Positions 35,686 through 43,608 of a stretch of DNA of 64,000 nt are shown in pieces. Each line of letters begins with the position of its first letter. Within the stretch, counting starts at the first letter, position 1. Position numbers and translations under genes: made by a program. A model generated the notes under the pieces. It saw only the letters and a list, made by a program, of their open reading frames with translations. It made no database searches and was not told the DNA's origin. Origin of the DNA: Leptolyngbyaceae cyanobacterium (GTDB taxonomy: Bacteria; Cyanobacteriota; Cyanobacteriia; Cyanobacteriales; Aerosakkonemataceae); the NCBI GenBank assembly GCA_036703985.1, contig DATNQN010000072.1:1-64000 (forward strand). The letters run 5' to 3'.

Positions 35686-36786
35686 ATGCTGCAAGTTACA
35701 TTACCAGAAATCACCAAAACCCAAGCCCTGTTAAACTGCCCTTGGCTCGATTCTCCTTTTTTTGAAGAATTACTAGCGCAATCAAATCTAGATGAACAAA
35801 CTAAACAGCAAATCAAACAATTTTCCGATAATGGCTACCTAATTATCGATCCGGAAATCGATAATTTTGATGTAGTAGCGGAGCGATTAATTAATGATTT
35901 AAAACCCCACTACTTAGACCCGGGTAGGATTCAAGATGCTTGGAAATTTAACGATGATGTAAAACACATTGCTGTAGCACCAAAAGTTTTATCCATATTG
36001 AGAATACTTTATCAGCGCGAACCAATACCCTTTCAAACATTAAATTTTCCTAGAGGTACCGAACAAAGTACTCATAGCGATTCTATTCACTTCCACTGTA
36101 TTCCTCATGGATTTATGTGTGGAGTTTGGTTAGCTTTAGAAGATGTTGATTCCGAAAATGGCCCACTACATTATTACCCTGGTAGCCATAAGTTGCCCTA
36201 CTTCGATCTAAGTAATCTTGGCATAAGTGGTAGCTATCAACAACATCCTTACGAGCGATATGATGTTTATGAGGATTTACTAAAAGCTGTAATTGCCAAA
36301 TATCAATTAAAAAAAGTCGATATCTCTATTCGTAAAGGTCAAGCCCTGATTTGGGCAGCAAATTTGCTACATGGTGGCAGCCCTATTTTAGACCCCAATA
36401 GAACGCGCCATAGCCAAGTTACTCATTATTACTTTTCTGATTGCCTATATTATACACCTCTATTATCTGACCCATTTCTGAAACGAATTTACATGAAAAA
36501 AATTACCAATATTATGACAGGTGAAATCGTACCTCATTACTATAATGGGAAAAGAATTGAGGTAGAAGCAGAAGATAAAATCAAAATTTTTACCAGTGAA
36601 GAAGAACTGGATAAGTTGCGACTAGAACTTTATCAAACTAAAGCAGAATTAAAGAAAACTAATCACGTAATGCGTGCGATGGAAAGTAGCAAGTTTTGGC
36701 AGTTGAGAAATCGGTGGTTCATGCTGAGAAAAGCTTTGGGATTAGTGAAAGGGGAACAGATTTATAATCCTATCAACAATTCTTAA
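35686..36786 (+). CDS. Phytanoyl-CoA dioxygenase family protein with C-terminal coiled coil
   Basis: 366 residues. The PhyH Fe(II)/2-oxoglutarate fold has the H-x-D facial triad pair at His130/Asp132 (STHSDSIHFH), the distal His at about 229 (LLHGGSP) and a following Arg for 2-oxoglutarate. Past residue 290 comes an added helix (LDKLRLELYQTKAELKKTN) and a short aromatic segment (MESSKFWQLRNRWFMLRKALGL). A very similar tail is common on cyanobacterial glycosyltransferases of cell-surface polysaccharide loci. The adjacent convergent gene is a glycosyltransferase. A role in modifying a surface glycan is inference. The substrate is unknown. Confidence 0.82.
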   Translation: MLQVTLPEITKTQALLNCPWLDSPFFEELLAQSNLDEQTKQQIKQFSDNGYLIIDPEIDNFDVVAERLINDLKPHYLDPGRIQDAWKFNDDVKHIAVAPKVLSILRILYQREPIPFQTLNFPRGTEQSTHSDSIHFHCIPHGFMCGVWLALEDVDSENGPLHYYPGSHKLPYFDLSNLGISGSYQQHPYERYDVYEDLLKAVIAKYQLKKVDISIRKGQALIWAANLLHGGSPILDPNRTRHSQVTHYYFSDCLYYTPLLSDPFLKRIYMKKITNIMTGEIVPHYYNGKRIEVEAEDKIKIFTSEEELDKLRLELYQTKAELKKTNHVMRAMESSKFWQLRNRWFMLRKALGLVKGEQIYNPINNS

Positions 36787-36863
36787 TAGGAGAGAATTCT
36801 CCGATTTAAAATTGAGAATTCAGAATCGGTTAAAACAGCTTTTTGTTGTAGGAAATAAGCTTC

Positions 36864-36896
36864 AGAAACCAGGTTTTTTGAAGAAACCGGGTTTCT
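36864..36896. terminator. Hairpin between convergent PhyH and glycosyltransferase genes
   Basis: AGAAACC at 36864-36870 pairs with GGTTTCT at 36890-36896. An inner AAACCGGGTTT symmetry lies at 36884-36894. It is related to the hairpin at 2117-2149. Confidence 0.45.
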
Positions 36897-36911
36897 ATCT
36901 AACCTACGATT

Positions 36912-38612
36912 CTAAGAAACGCGATTATTATTGCAACGGTAAAGCTGATAGGGGATGCCAATGCGATGATATCCTGTGGGATCGATTTTACAATTGCCAT
37001 TGCTTGAAATTGGTAATTCTAGTGGATAGCTTTGCCTTTTCATTCCGGGAGCAATTACCCATAAATTCAGGGGAAATTTAGCAGGTGTAGCTAGTTGGGA
37101 AATTTTTTGCCAAACTGGTTCGTAGCCTGGAGAACGTTCAAAAAAAGCAATTTTTGGACAGGTTTCTAATTTTTTTGATTGGCACATAGCAGGTTTCATT
37201 TTATCAATTGCCAAAGCAAAGCTCAATCCCAAAGCTACGTCTTGAAAATCATTGTATCCAACTACAACCATCAGCGGAAGAGATGGTTCCGCGAGCATAT
37301 TATCTGCTATTTTTTGGGGATTGTAAGGCTTTTGAAAAACGAAGCCATAAATCACGAAAATACAGCTAAAAACACCTACTAATAAAGGATAAAGGATGAA
37401 GGATGAAGGATAAAATTTAGTCTTTTGTATTTCTTCTTTTTTGATTTTTTTAATGCTAAAAGTCGCACCTATTAGAGCGCAAATGGCTGGATAATAGACG
37501 AAGTTATAACGAGGAGCAACGGAAATGTCTTTACCTAATAAATAAATAATTGCTAAAAATTCTAATACTACGCAAATGATAAAAGTTCCTAAAGTAGCTG
37601 TAGGTAATAGAGTTGTAGGGGTGTTGGTTAATTGTTTAATTCCTTGAAAAAAATGCCATCCTAACCAAGTGCCAAATACAATCATTAAAATTGCAGCAGG
37701 AATAATTACCCAGAGTGGTTGGCTTTCGACGGGTAAAGCAATTACCATCAGCAACCAAGCAGCGATTATTTGATATAAAGGAGCGATGTTTTGTGGCTGT
37801 GGCAACCAACTGGTTTCGGGACGGCTAAAATGTCCTAATAATGCTGGTATCCAAGGGATAAATAAGGCAAAAGGTAAAAGACAAAAGGTAAAAGTTGAAA
37901 GATAAAGAGATATTCGTTTTATTTTTAGTTTTAAAAATAGCAATGCTAAAGTGGCGAATTGAGCGAGTAAAGCAAGAATAAAAAAGTAGTGAATGTATAA
38001 ACCGATCGCATTTACGATCGCCCAACTAAACCAAACGATCGGACGCCATTTTTTTTCAGATATGTCTTGTTGAATTTGAATTAATCCGATTAAAGATAAA
38101 GTGATTATCAGTACTGGGAGGGTGTAATGGCGTGCTTCCTGGGAGATGTAAACACCAAAGGGAGAAACTGCCATGAAAGCAGCGGCAATTAATCCAGCTT
38201 GGCGGGAGGAAAAAGCAATTTTATTGAGGAAGTAAATTGCTGCGATCGCACTGACGCCAAATAACGCAGGTAGCGATCGCAATTTGAATAACAGCCCTGG
38301 ATAATCAGTTCTGGTGTTTCCCAGCCAGGAGTGCATCAGGCAAAAAAACAAAGGCGGGTGGGTAGACTGATTGGCTAAGTTTTGGGCAATTTGGGGACAA
38401 CCAACCGCTGCATTAAAAGTAAAAATTTCTGGTAATTTGGTGAGAGAAAAAACCTCGTTAAGGGGTATATCATTGTAAGATTTCCCCATCGCGAACAAAG
38501 CAGTGATTACCTCATCTAGCCAGAGAGGTTTAAAATCGAGATTGACAAAGCGGAGGGTTGTTCCCAATGCGATCGCAAAAGCCAAACCCAAGTAATGACG
38601 AGAAAATTTCAT
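36912..38612 (-). CDS. Glycosyltransferase family 39-like membrane protein
   Basis: 566 residues with about ten or more transmembrane helices spread over residues 5-430. The N-terminal loop carries the acidic catalytic pair region (FKPLWLDEVITALFAMG), typical of ArnT/PMT-type polyprenyl-sugar transferases. The C-terminal about 130 residues form a soluble extracytoplasmic domain with several cysteines (CQSKKLETCPK; CKIDPTG; YRCNN). It should transfer sugar from a lipid carrier outside the membrane. It overlaps the kinase stop by 4 bases, so the two are co-translated. Confidence 0.82.
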   Translation of the reverse strand: MKFSRHYLGLAFAIALGTTLRFVNLDFKPLWLDEVITALFAMGKSYNDIPLNEVFSLTKLPEIFTFNAAVGCPQIAQNLANQSTHPPLFFCLMHSWLGNTRTDYPGLLFKLRSLPALFGVSAIAAIYFLNKIAFSSRQAGLIAAAFMAVSPFGVYISQEARHYTLPVLIITLSLIGLIQIQQDISEKKWRPIVWFSWAIVNAIGLYIHYFFILALLAQFATLALLFLKLKIKRISLYLSTFTFCLLPFALFIPWIPALLGHFSRPETSWLPQPQNIAPLYQIIAAWLLMVIALPVESQPLWVIIPAAILMIVFGTWLGWHFFQGIKQLTNTPTTLLPTATLGTFIICVVLEFLAIIYLLGKDISVAPRYNFVYYPAICALIGATFSIKKIKKEEIQKTKFYPSSFILYPLLVGVFSCIFVIYGFVFQKPYNPQKIADNMLAEPSLPLMVVVGYNDFQDVALGLSFALAIDKMKPAMCQSKKLETCPKIAFFERSPGYEPVWQKISQLATPAKFPLNLWVIAPGMKRQSYPLELPISSNGNCKIDPTGYHRIGIPYQLYRCNNNRVS

Positions 38613-40021
38613 TCCGTTGATAGCGGTTTTTTGAGGAAATCAGCCAGTTCTTGGGCTAACCACTCTTTTTCTTGGGTTGTCAGGGAAAAAATTAAACTGT
38701 GAGTACGAATTCCTTCCACCAAGCTAAACACTGTAATTGGTTGAGGAATTTGGTTTCTCACACCGGCTAGGAACTCATCCATTTTTCTCATGTGAGAAAT
38801 CAGTTCTAGACGATCGATATCTTTTGTTCTTCCCTGAACTTGGTAAAATACCCCCAATAAAGACCAACGCAGCCAGAAATGTTTACGAGAAATTTCCAAT
38901 CGGCTGCGTCCCCATAATTTGAACAAGGCGTCTTTTAATTTTACCGCTCCGATCATCCAAACCAACATGGAATAAAGGGTAAGGAACAAGAAAATAGAAC
39001 GGGTAAACTCAGCACCGATCAAAGAGAACACGAAAAACGGCGTGACAAACCAAATTAAAGCAAACACGAACTCCGCAACATCCCAATATTCCCATCCTTT
39101 CGGCGGAATTTCTGCTACTAAATGCTTGGCTGTTTTAGTTAGGGTAATCCGACTACCAGCGGGACGGCGATGCTTCGGGACTAAAAGACCTTCTCCTTTT
39201 AGTACGGAAAGGGCTTGTTTAGCTGACAAAAAGCGGTCTTCGACAGTTGGCTGGAGTAATTTTTCCAACCAATCGGTAAAATCTGGGGAGATTTGCAGAT
39301 GAGTTGCTAGATCGGTTTTGAGTTGGGTATGGTGAAATTCAATTGGCGATCGATGAGTCAGCAGAAAAACTAACGTCGCACCTAAATTGTACAGATCGGT
39401 AGCGGGAAAAGCTTGTCCCCGAAACTGTTCCGGTGCCATATATCCGTAAGTACCGACTACTGTATTACCAGCCACCATCGTACTTTGATAACTGGCGTTT
39501 ACCGATCCGAAATCTACTAAAAAAATATGCCCGTCATCTCGCCTGATGATATTTTGCGGTTTAATATCTCGGTGAATGACAGGTGGTGTAAATCGGTGCA
39601 AATAAGTCAAAATAGACAAAATTTGACTGGCGATATCTTTTACTTCGCTTTCAGTAGTATGCCAACCGCTTTCCACTAAGGAAAAAAGCGATCGCCCTTC
39701 TGCCAATTCTTGAACTAAATAAAAAGACTGATTTTGTGGTGTTTCGATTTGAAAATAGTCTATATAACGAGGAATGCCGGGATGATCGAGGTAGGAGAGA
39801 ATGCGGGCTTCTCGTTCAAACAATTCTAAAACTTTCCAGTCAGCCATGCGACGTAGAGACAGCACCTTGATTGCTACTCGCTGTTGAGTTTGTAAGTCCT
39901 CTGCTTCGTAGGTTGTCCCGATTCCCCCCTGCCCTAAAATATCGATAATTCGATACCGTCTTTCTTGGGCAGTCCCTCTTTGAACGGCAACGATATCTTC
40001 CGGCTGGTGCAACAGTTCCAT
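38609..40021 (-). CDS. Serine/threonine protein kinase with C-terminal membrane anchor
   Basis: 470 residues. Kinase subdomains are a Gly loop GQGGIGTTYEAED, VAIKVL (ATP Lys), HRDIKPQNII (catalytic loop) and VDFGSVNA (metal Asp). GYMAPEQFRG is present in place of APE. Residues about 325-375 contain two transmembrane helices (FALIWFVTPFFVFSLIGA; FLFLTLYSMLVWMIGAV), followed by an about 90-residue cytosolic tail. This is the SpkC-like cyanobacterial architecture without sensor repeats. Substrate unknown; coupling to the glycosyltransferase suggests control of surface glycosylation (inference). Confidence 0.9.
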   Translation of the reverse strand: MELLHQPEDIVAVQRGTAQERRYRIIDILGQGGIGTTYEAEDLQTQQRVAIKVLSLRRMADWKVLELFEREARILSYLDHPGIPRYIDYFQIETPQNQSFYLVQELAEGRSLFSLVESGWHTTESEVKDIASQILSILTYLHRFTPPVIHRDIKPQNIIRRDDGHIFLVDFGSVNASYQSTMVAGNTVVGTYGYMAPEQFRGQAFPATDLYNLGATLVFLLTHRSPIEFHHTQLKTDLATHLQISPDFTDWLEKLLQPTVEDRFLSAKQALSVLKGEGLLVPKHRRPAGSRITLTKTAKHLVAEIPPKGWEYWDVAEFVFALIWFVTPFFVFSLIGAEFTRSIFLFLTLYSMLVWMIGAVKLKDALFKLWGRSRLEISRKHFWLRWSLLGVFYQVQGRTKDIDRLELISHMRKMDEFLAGVRNQIPQPITVFSLVEGIRTHSLIFSLTTQEKEWLAQELADFLKKPLSTE

Positions 40022-40411
40022 GAAGGTTTTTATGCTTTGGGTTGTATTCCGATTTTAGTCATTGCTGATTGGTGATTGGTGTAAATTCGATAGAAAACTT
40101 TGCGGATTTAGAAAAATTTTATGTTTAAAACATTGACAAATAATCATTTGTATGCACTAGTTAGTTGACGATCTGGAAATTGGCTAAATTAACGGCAGAT
40201 GCACGCAGATAAACGCAGATAAAGACAGAAGGAGAAAAATGAAATAACTAGTGGGGCTACCCGCAACTGTCAATTCATCAGTCGCGCCTGCTGTCGAGGA
40301 TCGTGGAATTTGGTGTAAGTCCTGTCAGAGCTAGAAAACTGAAAAGCTTCTGAAAAACTTTTCCCTCTACTAACCGCGATCCTCGACAAAATAACTAACA
40401 AGCAATCGTTA
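40022..40411. repeat. 390-base gap with a 12-bp inverted repeat spanning 40292-40388
   Basis: TGTCGAGGATCG at 40292-40303 is inverted at 40377-40388, and the similarity extends a few bases inward. The 97-bp unit has no ORF and could be a non-autonomous element or a structured RNA just downstream of the phoD-like gene. Upstream, ACGCAGATAAACGCAGATAAAG direct repeats occur near 40203-40224. Confidence 0.5.
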
Positions 40412-43000
40412 TTAAACGCTTGCTACGATATCAAATCCTAAGATGTGCCTTACTGGATCTACTTGGCTAAGATCGGGGAAACTATTAGTAGGATACGGAT
40501 TCATTCCGTAAGTATTTACTGATAGTTTTTTGCCATCAGCACTTACATCAAGAGTGACATAATTAAAGGTATCCGGTGAATAAAAATCTACAGGCTGACG
40601 CAATGTATTTGCATTAGGATCGCCTTCGCGGAAAACATTTTGTAATCCGGGGAAGTTGGGATCTAAACCTAATGGATCGACCCCTTTTGCTTGCTGTTGT
40701 GCCACAATGCCATCAGCTAAAGATTTAATGTTCTCAAAACTGTGGTTATTAATTAAACCAGGGCCAAAAGCTGCCATTGGGCCAGCAACAATTGTCAACG
40801 CATTGGGTACGCGAACGCGAGCGCCTGTTACCGGATCTGTATAAGTTAATTCGTTAATTCGATTTTCGTGATCGTCAGTAGTCAGGAAGACGACATTATC
40901 GATTTTGTTATCGGCAATAAACTTGAGTAAATCGTTACGTTCGGCGCGATAACCTCCAATCCAAGTTTTACCTGTATCTAAGGGGATAATTTTATTTCCA
41001 CTGGTGCTGGCATTTTCATCAATTGGTGTGGAAATAGCCACCATTTTCCAGGTAACACCATCATTTTTAGCTTGGAGGAGTGTTTGTTTAAGCCAATCAA
41101 GTTGAGTAGCTCCCAACATTGTGCGATCGGGATTATCTGCACGAGAACCAACATCATCGACAATTCTACCCTCAGCGTTGGTTCTTCTCATCCGAATATC
41201 TCGGTAAGAGCGATCGTCAACGTTCACGAAAAGCGCATTTGCTCCCCACGGCTGAGCAAAATATTGTTGTAGAGTACCATCAGTGCGAGGATCGTTGGGA
41301 GCCGAAATGATTTTTTCCCGGATAGGTTGATATTCTTGATAAGGTCGTAATACTGATTGATATCCGGGTGTTTTATTAATAAAAGTGCCAGTTGTATTGG
41401 CATCGTAAATCGGATTTGTAGGATCTACGCCTGCACCCGCTGGCGTTCCTGCTGGCGCTCCACCATTAGCAAATTGTTTATCTCCCAATTCGTGATTATC
41501 TAACAGTGTATAGTTCCCTTGAGCAGCATAAAACGATCTCAATCCTGGGAAACCATTGGGTGTAACGGGTAATAAATTCTCCAGGTATTTACGGCGATAA
41601 TCAGCTAAAGCTTGCGCGGGATCTGCAAAAGGATCGGCAGTTGCTGGAGATATACCTACACCAGTAGTTGTATTACCGCTTGGTGTTTCGTAAATTGTAT
41701 CTCCCAAATAAACAAAAAAGTCCAAATTCAGTCGATCGAAATCTTTAATTAAAGGATAGGGTCGCCACTCACCCGCAGTATCTGCGCTAAAAGCCATGCG
41801 GAGAGGTGCTTGCTCGGTTTTATTGGGTGCAGTTTTAAATGTTCCGACTGGACTAGCTTCTCCTCCCGGTGCTAAAAATCGATAGTAGTAGCGCGTATTA
41901 CTCTGCAAAAATGTGTTATCTAATTTGGCAGTGTAATCGCGATCGGGATTAGTTTTAGTCAGTAATGTGCTTTGGATGCCGTTAAATTGCGGATCGGTGG
42001 CAACTTGCACGATTAAATCCGTAGCTTTGCCTTGGTTAGTGCTAGGATCGGCGGTGCGCGTCCACAGAATCGCGCTATTTTCGGTGGCATCGCCCGCTGC
42101 TACAGCATTGAAGAATATGTCAGTTTTAAGATTACCGACGCGACCTTCTTTCAAACCATAATTAACGAAATGTTGTAATCCTTGTTGGTAGTTGAAATCA
42201 GCATTTTGTAAATCTTGGTTGTTTGCCAGGTAATAACTAGCGCTGAAAAACTGCGAGGAAGCACGTCCTTCCTTGATGCCAAATTGTTGGAAATGTTCGT
42301 ATAATTGTTGGTTGTTGAGATTAGCTGCTACTAAATCAGGATTAACTGTCCGATAGTAATCTAGATCGAAAGCAGGAGAAAATTTTCTGCCTTCCTTTAA
42401 GCCAAATTGTTCAAAGTGTTGTAATGCTTGGTATCTATTTCCTTGGTAGGCTGTATTTACATCGGAATTGTTTTGCAAATAGAAATCTGCATCGAAGAAC
42501 TCGCTAAATTTTCTCTTTTCATTGATGCCATTTATTTTTAAATGTTCTAAGGCTTTTAATTTATCGCCTTGGAAAGCTGCATTTACGTCTCCATTAGTAG
42601 CTAAATAAAAGTCCAAGTTGACAAATTGCGAAAATTTACGTCCTTCCTCTACACCATAATTTTGGAGGTGTTCTAATGCTTGTTCTCTAGAATTACTGCT
42701 AAAAGCACTGCGTAAATCACCATAGTTAGATAAATAAAAATCTAAATCTACAAGTGCCGAAAATTTACGTCCTTCTCGAATCCCATTGGTTTGTAAATGG
42801 TTGAAAAGCTGGCTATTGTTAAAACTTGCTAAGTCAGAATTATCAGCTTTGTAGAAGTTTAAGTCTACAAAAGGAGAGAATAACCGATTTTCGTTCAATC
42901 CAAAATTTTGGAAATGCGATAAAGCTTCGGTATCATTTAAGCCAACTAAGTCTGGGTTGGCAACACGATAAAAGTTGGGGTCAAATAAGTTAACTGTCAT
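40412..43000 (-). CDS. PhoD-type alkaline phosphatase with seven N-terminal repeats
   Basis: 862 residues. Residues 1-about 295 are seven tandem repeats of about 40-44 residues, with consensus F-(D)-x-x-(F/Y)-Y-x-x-x-N-x-D-L/V ... ALxHFxxxGxxEGRxFS. A PhoD N-terminal beta domain (about 296-405) and the metallophosphoesterase domain follow. Its motifs are FFVYLGDTIYE, DNHELGD and FLTTDDHENR. PhoD enzymes are Ca2+/Fe-dependent phosphodiesterases/monoesterases outside the cytoplasm. No Tat or Sec signal is visible at the N-terminus, so the repeats might mediate type I secretion or surface attachment (inference). Likely phosphate-regulated, though no Pho box was identified. Confidence 0.9.
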   Translation of the reverse strand: MTVNLFDPNFYRVANPDLVGLNDTEALSHFQNFGLNENRLFSPFVDLNFYKADNSDLASFNNSQLFNHLQTNGIREGRKFSALVDLDFYLSNYGDLRSAFSSNSREQALEHLQNYGVEEGRKFSQFVNLDFYLATNGDVNAAFQGDKLKALEHLKINGINEKRKFSEFFDADFYLQNNSDVNTAYQGNRYQALQHFEQFGLKEGRKFSPAFDLDYYRTVNPDLVAANLNNQQLYEHFQQFGIKEGRASSQFFSASYYLANNQDLQNADFNYQQGLQHFVNYGLKEGRVGNLKTDIFFNAVAAGDATENSAILWTRTADPSTNQGKATDLIVQVATDPQFNGIQSTLLTKTNPDRDYTAKLDNTFLQSNTRYYYRFLAPGGEASPVGTFKTAPNKTEQAPLRMAFSADTAGEWRPYPLIKDFDRLNLDFFVYLGDTIYETPSGNTTTGVGISPATADPFADPAQALADYRRKYLENLLPVTPNGFPGLRSFYAAQGNYTLLDNHELGDKQFANGGAPAGTPAGAGVDPTNPIYDANTTGTFINKTPGYQSVLRPYQEYQPIREKIISAPNDPRTDGTLQQYFAQPWGANALFVNVDDRSYRDIRMRRTNAEGRIVDDVGSRADNPDRTMLGATQLDWLKQTLLQAKNDGVTWKMVAISTPIDENASTSGNKIIPLDTGKTWIGGYRAERNDLLKFIADNKIDNVVFLTTDDHENRINELTYTDPVTGARVRVPNALTIVAGPMAAFGPGLINNHSFENIKSLADGIVAQQQAKGVDPLGLDPNFPGLQNVFREGDPNANTLRQPVDFYSPDTFNYVTLDVSADGKKLSVNTYGMNPYPTNSFPDLSQVDPVRHILGFDIVASV

Positions 43001-43608
43001 AAATCTCTTTTCCGCTCAGTTTTAGTTAAAAACTGAGACGATCGAACATTGCAGTTATAAGTATACTTGATTACAACTGTTTCAGATTAGTATTAAATTT
43101 TATTTACAAAATTAATTGATTTTTATGAAAGTACTTATCATCTAACATTATATATAGCAGTCCTGTTTGAATTGACAAGGTATGATACATTTATACTCAA
43201 GTGTTAATTGCTCGTTATCAAGATGAAGAAGGGTAAATTATCCACAACTTATCCTTACGCAAAATAATCCGAAAGTTGGGATACCAAGGATTACGAGAAG
43301 GATAAATCGATCTCAAATTACCTTAAAAACTGGGTTTGACCCAGTTTTTAAGTTAACTTTTGTCTAAGTACCGCTAGGAGGTTTTTAGATGAGGAGGAAA
43401 CGGTTGCGATCGCTAAACCAAAAAAATTATCGATTCCCATCTAAGTTCCTAACAGACAAACTTCATCGACATCTGTGTTCATCTGTGTTTATCTGTGGAC
43501 ATCTGTGGTAAAAAAAAATCCTTAAAAATATTTAGGGAATAAAGCTAAAAATCTTCGACAGCAAAACACTTTAATCTAAAAATTTAAAGTGTAAAATATA
43601 AAATTAAT
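43001..43608. other. 608-base gap with hairpin and ATCTGTG repeats
   Basis: TAAAAACTGGG at 43324-43334 pairs with CCCAGTTTTTA at 43340-43350, a terminator-like stem with a 5-base loop. Near 43471-43507 the unit CATCTGTG/TATCTGTG recurs four times, a known kind of dispersed cyanobacterial repeat. No gene was found. Confidence 0.5.

Noticed and set aside
43471-43507. ATCTGTG repeats as a CRISPR array
   Set aside because: Units are about 10-12 bases with no spacers of CRISPR length and no cas genes.
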